64,000 bases of DNA from Owenia fusiformis (lineage: Eukaryota > Annelida > Polychaeta > Sabellida > Oweniidae), in assembly GCA_903813345.2 (NCBI GenBank), contig CAIIXF020000009.1, positions 9,482,030 to 9,546,029 on the forward strand, written 5' to 3'. Position numbers and translations under genes: made by a program. Below, one piece after another: positions 12,922-23,723 of the stretch. The stretch's first letter is position 1. The number at the start of each line of letters is the position of its first letter. The notes beneath the pieces were generated by a model. The model saw only the letters and a list, made by a program, of their open reading frames with translations. It ran no database searches and was not told the origin of the DNA.

Positions 12922-13184
12922 AAGTAAATATAAGGATTACTGGAGAAATAATTTTTAGAATAGATCCTTTTTGGGTTCTGTCATATCTAGGATTAGATAG
13001 GCATTGATAAAGAAGGAATTTTATAGTTCTAGAATTTTCAATTGAAAATGACTTAAAAATTAGCTCACATACAGTTAATAGTAGTGTTTTCAGTGGATAA
13101 AGGTTTTTAAAACATGTTCCCCTTCAGAAAAGTGGATAATTGTTCAAATGAAAATATTTTTAAAAAAGTTTTTTTTATTTCCAG

Positions 13185-13604
13185 GCAAAGGCTACTACAT
13201 TGTTACCCCAGAGACGTATAATATATCGCTACAGTTCAAGGGTCACCCTTATGTATTTAATGCCCCCCAGGCTCCTCCCCCGCCACCCCCACCCCCTCCA
13301 GCACCCCCCAAGCCAGTTTATATCCCCGTACCCACAAACAACACTGCGGAAATGTGCTCTATATCATGTCAAACAAACTTCGATGCTGCAGCTGCAGCAG
13401 CCAAAGCTGCCATAAAAGAAAATATCAACCCAAAAGCAAACTTTGAACGCAGCGCATCAGTGAGGGTACCTAAAAATGCGAAGAAAGAAGAAAAGGCATT
13501 GATCCCACGTAGCAAATCTATGAGGTTTTCAGAAGAGAAGAGTAAGCAAGTTGTGAGAGATATCAACCTGAAGACCAGTAATGTGCACCAGGAGAAAGAT
13601 AAAG
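13185..13604 (+). CDS. STOX: Storkhead-box protein, second recognised exon: end of winged helix and Pro/Ala-rich linker
   Basis: The acceptor ttatttccag|GC and donor AAAG|gtatga join in phase with both neighbours (AAT-G|GC and AAA-G|CT). The exon opens with GKGYYIVTPETYNIS, the last strand of the winged helix; vertebrate STOX has GYFIVTPQTY at this place and an intron at the same point. Then follow a nine-proline run within QAPPPPPPPPPAPPKP (about 13270-13315), a conserved-looking CSISCQTNF stretch, an alanine-rich run (AAAAAAKAA) and a basic segment RSKSMRFSEEKSKQ. After the DNA-binding fold the protein is predicted disordered; the polyproline run could bind SH3, WW or EVH1 domains, which is inference. 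Confidence 0.9.
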
Positions 13605-13909
13605 GTATGACTGTTAATTCGGGAAGAAGTGTTTCAGAATTAAATTAGAAATTTTGGGATGAGTTTGGGATTTTTAGTATGCAGGCATGTAGATTAAATG
13701 TTCAGGTTAAATTAGATTGACTATTTTCTATTTTCATACCAAAAATATATCGCTAAATATAAATTATTTCCTTTCTAGATTTTTTGAATTTTTGTACGAT
13801 AGAGAATGTATTAAATGGTACTCTTCCTCCCTGTTTTACTGTTAACTTTCATGTAACTTCACTTAACTTAACCATCTGAATGTCACTCATAAAATCTTTT
13901 TCATTTCAG

Positions 13910-15963
13910 CTGAGAAAAAGTCCATACTGAGTAAACTATTTGGAAGAAATAAAGGATCTAAGAAAAAACCCGTGGAACAAGAGGGAGAAGTTCATGTCAA
14001 ACCTCCCATACAGGAAGTGGAATATGCTACATTCTCTGCTCAGTTCCCGCCCCCAGATATGCAAATCTCCCAATTGAATGACTCCAAGGAGACAGGAACG
14101 CCATTCATCCCACCAGCTAATGGCTTCACCCCTGAGGCGACACATGCGCATATATTGCGATATCTAAAGGAGACGGCTCCTTATGTACAGAATGGTATCC
14201 CTCCGGAGTTAGCGAATTCAGTGTATGGAGGAACCCATAGTGGTTCTGGATGTCCCGTACATGACACACAAACCAAAAATAGGCCTAATATAGAGGGCAG
14301 GCCTAGTACTGACAAACAAGAACAACCACAAATAAATTTCATGCATGGTGATGAAGTTTTACATGAAAATCATTGTCCATATAAGGATTTAATGGATGAT
14401 AAATCGACTGAACTTGAGAGTGAGGGAATACCTAAGGTGCGTAAATTCAGGAAAAAGCGACAACGGGATAAATTACGAGAAAGAAACCAGTTTGAATCAG
14501 TAAGTGAAGAGGTTGAGAATAACAATATAATAAATCAAGAACATCCGATAAATGGTCACGAGGAATCTGCGATCCATGAGATGCCTACACATGCTCATAT
14601 GCAGAAACACATAGGATTATTCTTTCAAAGTCAAATGATGCGACAACAACAAAAGCAACAACCAAATGTACAACCTGGATTCAATGCCACACCTAGTGGT
14701 TTCCATGGTAACGATATATCTGTTCAGTACCATGGTAAAATGCCCAAGAAAAACTCAATGAAAACAAAATCATGTGACAGCGGGGTAAATGCAATAGGAC
14801 TTAACCTAAGCCATGAAGAACGACGTGCCGAAAGAGCAGCGAGACGGAAGCGGGAATTACGTGAGGATTCCCGCATTCAGCGTGAAGATCCACAATCTCA
14901 ATATCCCGATGAGGATCTACATCAGCAGGCGCCAAACATGATATCGCATAAACAATTGGCTTACCAACAACTTGCAGCTATGAAACAGTCCAGCCCCATA
15001 GAACCGAATATCATCATAAACCATAGTCAGAATTCATCAATGTTCCAACAACACTCATTTGGTGATTCTCAAATCCGAGATACATCATTGGACTCACATA
15101 TAAAACACAGTACCCCTATTGAACATTCACAGCGAAGTTCCAGCGAGCCTCGACAACATAGTAATGACAATAGTATGAATATGATTAATGTGCCTACAAA
15201 TTCACCCGAGACTCATATCTCAACAATTGACGATACTCATAAATTAAATTCAAAACCTGTATATCCTTTAAAAAAGGATGTGACCCGATCTCGGGGGCGC
15301 CGTGGTAAAAATGAAATCCCAGATAGCGGTCTCGGGAGTACTCACACAACTGACCAATCAGATTATAACAAATATAGTAGCATATCTACGTGTGAAGGGA
15401 TGGAATTTGAACATAATCCAGCGAGGAAGTATATCGATAGAGTTCGCCAGGGAAGGAATGTTCTTCCGGATATTTCTGACAAAGAGCGAAGTAGGGAAAC
15501 ACTTCAAGCACATTCTCAGGAGAATATTCCCTCACATATCAAAGGATCCCATTTACAGCAGGAGAACACTCCCAATTTTAAAGTTCCCAGAGTGCCTCAT
15601 CCTCATTTGCAATCATCAATGCCCGAATCGGCCCACTCAATGACACAATCGCAATCTGAGAACTCCATGCAGGGCGGTAAAAATCAGTTGCGACAAACTC
15701 GTAATAAAAATTCCAAAAGTCATGAATACAAAAGACATTCATATAATGGCAGTTTGAATGGACTTGACACTGCTATTCATAAAGACCCTCATATTAATGG
15801 TAATTCAGTGGAAACCACAATGTACAATGACTCTTATAACCATAGGATAAAAGGCATATCCAATGGGATGGACCTCCCTATGTATAAAGAAACTGATTTA
15901 GATGCAAATAGCGATAAAATGGCTCGGTCAAAAAAAAATGGGAGAGAGTATGGGCCTTTATAG
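13910..15963 (+). CDS. STOX: Storkhead-box protein, long C-terminal exon with stop
   Basis: A single 2,054-bp terminal exon follows acceptor tcatttcag|CT at 13909/13910 and ends at TAG 15961-15963. It encodes 683 residues, making about 900 residues visible in the window; human STOX1 has about 990. It begins AEKKSILSKLFGRNKGSKK, a basic LFG-type motif. Most of the rest is low-complexity and rich in His, Gln, Asn and Ser. Islands of likely constraint include the basic EERRAERAARRKRELRED segment (about 14818-14862), RKFRKKRQRDKLRER (about 14440-14484) and EIPDSGLGSTHTTDQS (about 15312-15359). One long disordered 3' exon is typical of STOX genes. An AATAAA follows at 16026-16031. No function can be assigned to the tail from sequence alone. 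Confidence 0.9.
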
Positions 15964-16025
15964 CCCAACTGAAATTACAATAAGGGAATTAAAGTGAAAC
16001 AAATCTAGAAATAGTAATAACCAAA

Positions 16026-16031
16026 AATAAA
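16026..16031 (+). promoter_or_regulatory. Candidate polyadenylation signal of STOX
   Basis: An AATAAA hexamer lies 63 bp after the STOX stop codon and only 28 bp before MITE copy 16059-16275. Further candidates occur at about 16726 and 17159, so a longer 3' UTR running through the MITE is possible. Confidence 0.4.
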
Positions 16032-16058
16032 TTGTAGTTCTTGTAATGCTTATCCAAT

Positions 16059-16275
16059 GCAGTGATCTCCACAGGATTTTTTCTCAAGTGGTGTGCAAAA
16101 TTCTCATTTTCACAATTCAGACCAAAATTAGTCAAAATATGCCAATTTTTCATGATTCTTCTCATTTTCAAGTGGGTGCAAATGGATTTTCAGGTGGGTT
16201 CAAGGCTGCAAGCTTATTTTCAAAATCTCAGGTGGGTACTGCGCCCACTTGCTTTAATGCTGGAGAGATCACTGC
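16059..16275 (+). mobile_element. MITE-like element, copy 2, just after STOX
   Basis: It has the same ends as copy 1 (GCAGTGATCTCC … GAGATCACTGC) and the same body with repeated GTGGGTGCAA motifs. It is flanked by AAT on both sides, a possible 3-bp target duplication. It sits 96 bp past the STOX stop codon, and its right end abuts a copy of the ~165-bp family at 16281. Confidence 0.75.
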
Positions 16276-16280
16276 AATAT

Positions 16281-16414
16281 CATTTCTCTAAAATTTGAAT
16301 GAACTATCTGATTTTCATGCATTTTTATACAGTTTAGACTTCTTGTATTAAGAAATGTCTGAATTATTTTATTCCTTGCTGATTCCACTCCTTTTAACGT
16401 TTAGTTTTAAAAGA
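16281..16414 (+). repeat. ~165-bp interspersed family, partial copy next to a MITE
   Basis: CATTTCTCTAAAATTTGAAT starts directly at the right edge of the MITE 16059-16275, so the MITE probably inserted beside or into this copy. It ends near GTTTTAAAAG. Confidence 0.6.
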
Positions 16415-17016
16415 TTGTATATGTAATTGTACATGGCGATTGTTTTTCATTGTAAATATGTGCTTAATTTATACCAATGCAAGGGTCCATTTAGATCAAT
16501 GTTATTGTACCCAGGGGCTACCGACAGTGACTTATGGGTTTCTGTGTTTAAATGGGGCCTGCCCAGTGGGGCATGAGCTTAGGGCTTAATAATCCTTTTA
16601 AAAGGGAGAGTAGTATTCTAATTTATATTTATTTAATTATTGTGGTCAATAAATAGTCATTTTAGTTTTTTTACTATAGATGTCACCACCAGCTTGAGAT
16701 GTTAATTTCATCAAAATCTTAAATGAAATAAAAAGTACAACTTTAATTTAGTAATTGTAAATTATACTTGCCTTTTATACAATATTTATTAATAACATGG
16801 AGTTTCGTTGGAGTTTTGTCAATATACCCGATTTCTATTTCATTTCGTGGACTTTCAAGAGAACTTTTTTCTCTCACATGCTCATGTTTATTTTTAATAC
16901 GTCAATATATTTATGAAATTGTGAAATACATTTAACTTTAAATAGTAGAACATTATCTTCAAACAGTTAAACCAGATGAAAATGAAATTAGCTGATAAAA
17001 GTGATGTATGTTCGTT

Positions 17017-17112
17017 AAAGTAATATCATTTTTATGTACATTTAAGTAATATCATTTTGTATGTACATTATAGTAATATCATTTTGTATGTACATTATAA
17101 TAAAATCATTTT
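17017..17112. repeat. ~27-bp tandem repeat, about four units
   Basis: The unit AGTAATATCATTTTGTATGT plus ACATTAT is repeated with small changes; the first and last units are the most diverged. Confidence 0.75.
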
Positions 17113-19238
17113 GTTCAAATGCATGTATGCTATTTATTCTACCATTGGAAAGTAATTCAATAAAAATTTAATGTGAAAAAACGAAATTTGATGATTTGCA
17201 TTACAAAAGTGTATATTCCTATTTGCTGCGATTTATTCTTGCCTCATATAAAATATAAATTAATGACATGAATGTTCATGAATTTTCTTTATTTTACCAG
17301 ATTTAAAAATAGTTCATACGGTTAACATGTAATATATGTTTAAAATGGATGAAATTAGATGATTATTCTAACTTTGGAAAGCTATGAGGTATATTTGACA
17401 TGAAAGCCTATTGTTTGTGTTTTATTGGGATTTTCTTTGTTTTAGACAATTGCTTCAAACCCCCAAATGTATCTTATTCATGCATCATTGAAAATGTAAT
17501 TATTTCACAGTTGGAATATTTTTTGGAAAAATATTTAACTGTTACCTAATGTAAGTCGAAGTATTGCTTCAAATCCCTGCCCCCCCCCTCTTATGTACTT
17601 CACCTTTTGTACATTGTAGAAGTGAGAAGCATAGGTCAGGGGGGGGGTCAAAAGGACTTAATACAAGACTATGTAAAGTGTTGTGGTATTTGTATAATAA
17701 GTATGATCTCAAGCCATAAATGCCATTCCATATACAGTTATGTAAGTTTGCAATACTCAGCTAGAAGCCATGTAATTTATATGTAATATTTATAATGATG
17801 GAATTATATTTGACATTCTTGAATTAAGCAATGGAATTTCCTGTTTCTGACTTTCTAATTAGGTAATATTTTACATAGCATTAATCCCAAATATGTGTAA
17901 TAATGATTTAAGCTTTTGGGTCATATACAGATTTCGCTTGATTTGAAAGTTACTAGAATTAATGGGAGACACGGTTTTGATCAAAGACGAGGTTTTCACT
18001 TCAGATCAGTTCCTCTTTTTCTATGGTTGTCAAAGCTAAAGGGATATAGGAACAAGATGTTGATCGCACGATGATTTTGAGTCATGTATTTGACCTGTTT
18101 GCTGAAATCATGTTTTTGAAAACCTCCCAAAAATAATACAAAAAGCATTTGGAAATTGTGCTATGCAGGTCACAATGGTAATCAATGGTAGTCATAAAGT
18201 CACCCGACCATTTTAGACAAATATCTCTATGTCAAAAAACACATGTATAATTTAAACATCTCTCAGGAAACATCTCTCAAAACCTCAAAAATTCAATGCC
18301 TCTTAAAGTCAAATATCTTGGCAAGTCAGAGCCTTACTGAAATAAGTGTATCAAAACCCATTCACATTTTCTGAATGTGTCAAGCAATATAATGTACTTG
18401 AAATCTTAATGGGTTACATTGACCCATTGTAACTTGTCTTATAGAAATACCTATTGTAATCTTAAAAGTTTCTTTGAAAAGCAAACATTTTTTATAAATT
18501 TTTGTAATGTTTGACATTTCACCTTCTTGTAATTCACAAAGTTCTTTTAAGCCCTTGTAAAATATTTCCTCATGTTCATTAGACCAGTTTTCCCGAAACA
18601 TTTCATAAACATAATTTCCAAAAATTCAATATAAAGTTCTTAAGTAACAAAAGAACATTCGTCTTTTTTTTTAAAAAATCTCTTATAATACACTTGTTTG
18701 AAGAGCTCCCCTCTTGAAGTACTCCTTCTCAAAGATTTAAAAACTTGGGACATTTAAAGTCAGGATAAAGACATGCATAAACCTTACCCAAAACTTATTT
18801 CTTGTATGTTATTGATTTGATGTAAATGTCAACCACAAAGTATAGTAGACCTTTCCGATAAACCATTCCATTCTTTATGCTTCACCTAAGAAAGAACAAG
18901 TTTCTTATCTCAGCAAGAGGATGTAAGATTTTATGGAAAGGTATTGTTACTTATGATTTCATTGTACTGTAACTTGTAACACTTGTCACAGATCTCTGAA
19001 GCTTTGTATTCAGGATTTCTGTGAATTTTATCACAGAGATCAAGTATTGTACTTCATGTACATACATTTTGTATGTTTTTACTTTTTAACTGTACAGTTG
19101 GGTGGTTAAATATCAAGAAATATAAAATAATTCGTTGTTATTTACAAGAATATATTTCTGCATTTTTGTTATTTATATACAATTTGTATTTACATTGGAT
19201 AATTATTAAAAGTAATTACTCAATATCAAAATATCCCT

Positions 19239-19310
19239 CTTCTCATGCTTATTACACTCCATTTCTCTCAATAAATTACTCTTTCTCATTTTATTTTACA
19301 TTTTAAAAAA
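19239..19310 (+). repeat. ~165-bp interspersed family, internally deleted copy
   Basis: It has both ends (TCTCATGCTTATTACACTCC and ATTTTACATTTTAAAA) but lacks about 90 bp of the middle. Confidence 0.5.
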
Positions 19311-19627
19311 ACACTATGACAAATATTTAACGCATGTACATGTGTACAAGAGTAATTCTGCAGGATTTTTTTTTATTAATCGGTATCAATGACCCATGAC
19401 CATTCATTTCCTAACTTCATTTCTTTACTCTCAAACATTTTTAAGACTGAATAACCCCAAACATACAAATATAGTATTTATTTCCAAAAAGTTAGTCGAA
19501 TATTCAGCAGCTGCGCAGTTTTCTCATATTCTTACATTCTGTGATAATCTACAAGATATACTAGATATTGTAACCAATTGTCCAATTGTTTCACATACAT
19601 ATATTATATCATATGGTGGTCATGTCA

Positions 19628-19826
19628 TTTGGTAATATAAACTTGTACAATAAGTATAGCTGCATATAATTTGGAAATATATACTTGTACAATAAGTACA
19701 GCTGCATATAATTTGGAAATTTATACTTGTACAATAAGTACAGCTGCATATAATTTGGAAATATATACTTGTACAATAAGTACAGCTGCATATAATTTGG
19801 AAATATATACTTGTACAATAAGTACA
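19628..19826. repeat. 42-bp minisatellite, about 4.7 units
   Basis: The unit runs ATAATTTGGAAATATATACT + TGTACAATAAGTACAGCTGC + AT, and the inner units are nearly identical. Because 42 is a multiple of three, several frames stay open on both strands and give 14-residue repeats. There is no sign that this is translated. Confidence 0.85.
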
Positions 19827-20174
19827 TCAACAAATATTGGGGAGTTTAAGCTTGCAAATAAAATCGAAACACCAACCGATACGTATGACACCAAAAAAAA
19901 TTGGGGCAAACATTGCAAGCTCACACTCACTTATTTTCTAGCCCTGTACACTCAAATAATTTTTCATACACCGAGAGTGACATCTATTAATAAATGTTTG
20001 TAAATCTATTCTTAAAGATAGTATAGGTGTCACCTTGCCCTTATCTTTATATTTGTATGAACACGTATGATACAGAACATATTCCTATATTACATATTAT
20101 TTGGAAAACAATTTGATATAAATTTGAAACAGTCATATTATTGAGAATTGAGATGCTGTTTGTTCATTGAGTGC

Positions 20175-20292
20175 TTAGTTGTTAAGGAGACAGCAGCAAA
20201 GGGTTGCCCAGCAACAGGCTAGTAAACAACAATCCTCGGCAGCCTGATCACCCCGCCCTCTATCGTAGCCCCCAGCATTGCTTTGGACATAT
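20175..20292 (-). CDS. CYSTM-family protein, last exon with cysteine-rich helix
   Basis: Read on the - strand, acceptor tgtatttcag|AT at 20293/20292 opens an exon whose frame continues the proline-rich exon 25134-25372 (AT + A gives ATA). It encodes YVQSNAGGYDRGRGDQAAED followed at once by CCLLACCWATLCCCLLNN and TAA (20175-20177). The motif of C-C-x3-C-C-W-x3-C-C-C at the very C-terminus is the hallmark of the CYSTM (cysteine-rich transmembrane) module; human CYSTM1 ends with a similar TACWTALCCCC segment after a VYV motif, here IYV. The family forms small tail-anchored membrane proteins linked to stress responses in plants and yeast; the animal role is unclear. Confidence 0.88.
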
Positions 20293-20514
20293 CTGAAATA
20301 CAATCACAAACAAAATTATGAAAAAAATTTAATTCTGGAAGTTTTTTTGTAATTTGCATTCTTTTTTACTCAACCTCCACCACTTCCCTATTGAAACAAG
20401 ACTCTAATCAAGATTCTAATACAAATATATTTTAACATGCTATCCAATGGGGAGTACTTGAATTGAAAAGAGCACGGTATGTACTTTCATTACCACTTAA
20501 AAACTACACCAAAA

Positions 20515-20639
20515 TCACAAAAATATTTTTTTCTTTTCACAACCTTTATTTTACTAAACTGGACGTTTCGGATCCTGTCTGGATCCTTTTTCAACTGTAT
20601 AAAAACGGAACTGAAGCGCTACAAAACAATTAAATAATA
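20515..20639 (-). repeat. Inverted terminal segment of the Penelope-like element (left arm)
   Basis: About 125 bp match the reverse complement of 23653-23769: TCACAAAAATATTTT…, CACAACCTTTATTTTACT, GGACGTTTCGGATCC, TTTTTCAACTGTATAAAAAC and GCGCTACAAAACAATTAAAT. Read on the - strand it has GGATCC-AGACA-GGATCC, a small hairpin, followed by GAAACGTCC. Penelope-like elements often carry an extra inverted terminal copy at their other end. Confidence 0.75.
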
Positions 20640-20643
20640 AAAA

Positions 20644-20877
20644 TTTTGCAAAACATGTCACAATATAGGACAAACCTCAAGACCTTTAAAAGTTAGAATT
20701 AAAGAACATAAGATAGAAGCAGATTCGAGGGACAATTCAGGTTACACGCGTCAAGCAAAAGAAAATATGAGAGGGGTGATGAATAAATCAGCCATTACGG
20801 ACCACGTCCTTCAGAATAATATATTATTTTTATATTATTTGGATCATCAGCCAAATTGGGCGTTTGTCAATTCGGGA
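20644..20877 (+). pseudogene. Penelope-like element GIY-YIG endonuclease, N-terminal part
   Basis: The open frame reads FCKTCHNIGQTSRPLKVRIK, then EH, and later NKSAITDHVLQNN and DHQPNWAFVNSG before TAA. C-x2-C, (Y/N)IGQT-x-RPL, R-(I/L)-x-EH and SA(I/V)xxH are the hallmarks of the GIY-YIG endonuclease of Penelope-like retroelements. The first tyrosine of the GIY-YIG pair is degenerate (HNIG). The domain breaks off at 20878 and resumes at about 23523. No reverse transcriptase is present. Confidence 0.8.
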
Positions 20878-21099
20878 TAAGCATTCCATTGTTTCCATGC
20901 TGTTGTTTTGGATTTACCATGGAATCCAGATGTGGTGTCTGAACCAGTGAGGGCATGAAATAAGCCTTATAAGTCCAAGGGAAGCTGCCATTTCATGGGT
21001 TGGATAATTTTTCACATTTCCAAAAGCTATCCATCCACAACTACAAGACATTTAAAGAACAGTAAACAAAGACGAATGTAACCAAGGAAACATTAAAAA

Positions 21100-21360
21100 A
21101 TGACTGTGCCCTTTTCTCAAAATGACAAATTACAGAAGTGGATGGTTGCAGGGCCTGAATTAGCCAAACTGATCACCTAGTTTGAGAATAATATATTTGA
21201 TGATCAAGATGAGGTCCTATCTAATCATGAACAAAGCAAAAAGTATTCAACAAAAGTTTAAAGATGATGTAAAACATTATCAGACATCATTGAAGAAATG
21301 GAAAATCTTTTCCTGGAGACATCAACAGACTTGTACTCCTTAGACAACAACGGAGTTGTA
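21100..21360 (+). pseudogene. Broken ORF fragment with WMVAGPE motif
   Basis: The frame KWMVAGPELAKLIT-stop-FE and further on EEMENLFLETSTDLYSLDNN is interrupted by several stops. I recall proteins with a WMVAGPE(x)AR…EFE segment as abundant in mollusc and cnidarian gene sets and probably element-derived, but I know no function. Its matching upstream portion lies just downstream here on the opposite strand (21379-21480). Confidence 0.45.
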
Positions 21361-21378
21361 TCATCAACATTGTTATAG

Positions 21379-21480
21379 TGAAGTGGCCCTTCAGGAAGGC
21401 TTCATAGATCTCTGGGTGTTTTTCTTGTAGTTGCACCACATCCCTCAGATGTACTGGAACCCATCGAGCATAGTGTGAGA
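21379..21480 (-). pseudogene. Broken ORF fragment with HYARWVPVHLRD motif, opposite strand
   Basis: On the - strand the frame SHYARWVPVHLRDVVQLQEK followed by HPEIYEAFLKGHF is open over ~34 codons. In the proteins I associate with WMVAGPE, a (Y)ARW-x-PVH-x-RD segment comes upstream on the same strand. Here it is inverted relative to that fragment, so the source gene has been broken and rearranged. The assignment rests on memory of the family. Confidence 0.45.
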
Positions 21481-22705
21481 GGTCAAAAATGAAAAAAACA
21501 GGGGAGAAGCTTGCTTATTGATTGGTGGTAAAAGGGAAGTTTTCTGATAGCCCTCACGTAGTTAAGGCAGAGGAGTTCAATTTGAATAACTAGAAACCAA
21601 AACTTGAAAACTGGTACATGCTGTTGGGCATTACACCATTCATCAAACTCTTATTATAATGCCAATCTGTCTTAACTATGAAGGAAGCATGCTAAATCTG
21701 CAATATAAGCATATTTAAACACATTTTTAAAAATAAAAAATAAATTCTCTCTCCCCCACCTCCATGATTTGGTGGGAGGGGGCATTTGTAATTATTTTCG
21801 TTGTTCTAGTGGACAAAAATGTCTCATGCTCTTAAATCAAAGATAAATGTATATAGAAGATATATGGAAAGTTTCGCGCTTCGTTCCATGAATGAACTAT
21901 TTCCCTGTTTACTTGAACTATAGTCTATTGATCTCGCTATATTAGATAGATGCCTTCACTAGTAGGCTATTCTCTGTACTTGTGTCCTTGCCTCATTGTG
22001 AGTAGCGAGTGTAAATTATTTTCGGAAACATGATTACGATGTTTTCCCTCTAATATGAATTGGAGATATCTGACAAAATATGGAAAGCCTAAAATATAAA
22101 TTTTGTGTTTTTGAACATGCGGAAATATCTTGAACACTTTGAAACTGAAGTACAGTTCATTAACAGGTTGTTCAGTTTTCTTGTTTTTGTTCTACACAAC
22201 ACTTGTGTTTAATAGCCACGCGTAATTATTAATAAGCGTAATCAGATTATTTCAAGCGTCGAAATAGCTTATTTTCCTCGACGTATCTACACAAACCTAT
22301 TCACTTAACGTTATATTGAGCGATCTAGATGCGTCAATTATAATTGTTTTCACTCATCGGCTTTAGTGACCCGCGATACCTTTTATTTCATTCATTTTAG
22401 ACGCAATTGATATATTGGCAACAAATCACCAATGTTCTAAATGATTCTTCTTCATTTTGGAATGTTTCTCCTACCCGATATTCAAAGATGTGTCTTAAAT
22501 ATTATACTTTACATTTATCACGATTCTTGTACTTTCTGTCTTTACGACTCCCTTTCACATTTGCAAGAGTTGTTGATTGCATTGCCTTGATCGTTGGTCG
22601 AACTTCGATTCCAACTAAATCAGATTAATCAATTAAGAAACACCATGTTTATCCAAGCAAATAATTGTAACAACTACATTATTTTTTAGCAGTTTTGACA
22701 CCTAA

Positions 22706-23080
22706 GCAGGGTAGCCTAGTGGCGTAGACTGAGGCTACTTTGCGGTTGAACGTCGTGGGATACGGAGGTCCCGCGTTCGAGCCCCAGGTACGGAGTTGTT
22801 GATCATTGTCACTACGGACACCCGGTCCGAAGGTCCAACCGTTTACCGGCCCTTGGCATGGGTTGGTTCTCTGGCCGCTCTTGCCGGAGACAGATTGTGA
22901 GACTGTGGTTGGTTCCTCCACTAACGTGCTTTAGTAAACTCCGGGAGTCATATAGTATGGTAGCGGGCCCCCACCAAGGGCAGTAGTGGAACGACGCGAA
23001 TCGGTCCCAGTATGGTTGCCTTGCAACTGAAGAGACTCGAGGAAATCATGCCATTCGCAGTGACCCAGAAAAGACTTTTG
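22706..23080 (+). mobile_element. tRNA-derived SINE
   Basis: It starts GCAGGGTAGCCTAGTGGCG with an A box TAGCCTAGTGG (22712-22722) and a B box GTTCGAGCC (22775-22783), correct for a tRNA-type RNA polymerase III promoter. A ~300-bp unrelated GC-richer body follows, to about CCCAGAAAAG (23077). The tRNA part does not fold as an intact tRNA, so this is a SINE and not a tRNA gene. The exact 3' end is uncertain. Confidence 0.75.
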
Positions 23081-23245
23081 CTTCTTAATTTGACGTTTTA
23101 ATTCATTTATTTACATACTTTATTCATATTACTTTCCAGGCAGTTATGATTTTTATTGGTCAAATGAATGAACGAGACATCTGGATAGTTTTACAACTTT
23201 AAAAAGTGAGCAATGTCATTAGTATTGTGATAATAACGTCCCTTA

Positions 23246-23315
23246 TACCTATTTATTACAGGTCATGCAGACCATTGTTGCAACAATGGTCTGCATGACC
23301 TGTAATAAATAGGTA
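23246..23315. repeat. Perfect 70-bp palindrome without spacer
   Basis: The 35 bases 23246-23280 (TACCTATTTATTACAGGTCA…CATTGTTG) are exactly the reverse complement of 23281-23315, centred on TTG|CAA. It is the only structure of this length and perfection that I saw in the window. Confidence 0.95.
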
Positions 23316-23522
23316 ATTTATAGCAAAAACATTGACTTTTGCACGTTGGTGATGATGCGCTTTTTTAATAGATCTCATATCTAAGAAGGGTATCAGTTCA
23401 AAAAAATACTAGATGACCTAACATATTTTGCTATGCACTGCGCCTATTTATTTGGCAATTCAGTTGTAAATTTTCTTGCAGAAATCGCCTAATACTCCAT
23501 CATTTTTGTACGATCACCGGGC

Positions 23523-23723
23523 GTGAAAACAACGGTTTTGGACAATGACAATAAGAGACTTGAACGATGGATTAAAGAATCTATTTTTATAAAGAAAAAC
23601 GATAATAATATGAACATCAAGGGAACTATAAATCGGCGGGAATTTGAAATCATATTTAATTGTTTTGTAGCGCCTTTGTTCAGTTTTTATACAGTTGAAA
23701 AAGGATCCGAAACGTCCTGGTAA
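23523..23723 (+). pseudogene. Penelope-like element GIY-YIG endonuclease, C-terminal part and tail
   Basis: The frame VKTTVLDNDNKRLERWIKES followed by IFIKKNDNNMN matches the end of Penelope-type endonucleases (…VLxxExxxxxRxxKEAIxIRK…xxNRDxG…), including the conserved R…KE(S/A)I helix. It then runs into the element's terminal sequence. It is the continuation of 20644-20877, 2.6 kb away. Confidence 0.75.

Larger units (their letters stand above)
15964..20174. other. Convergent intergenic region between STOX and CYSTM
   Basis: This holds the STOX 3' UTR of unknown length, a MITE (16059-16275), two family repeats, a 27-bp tandem repeat (17017-17112) and a 42-bp minisatellite (19628-19826). No further gene is recognised. 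At 17578-17650 a C run and a G run of about nine bases each face each other. Confidence 0.6.

Noticed and set aside
17578-17650. Facing C9 and G9 runs as a foldback element
   Set aside because: The sequence between and around the runs does not pair well enough to call an inverted repeat.
19609-20003. Open frames on both strands with 14-residue repeats
   Set aside because: They come from the 42-bp minisatellite; a unit divisible by three keeps several frames open. No start context, domain or splice support.
22706-22785. Possible tRNA gene
   Set aside because: A and B boxes are present but the sequence does not form a full cloverleaf and runs into a SINE body.
22679-22921. 80-codon - strand frame with apparently balanced composition
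   Set aside because: It is the antisense of the tRNA-derived SINE head and body; the higher G+C keeps the frame open.
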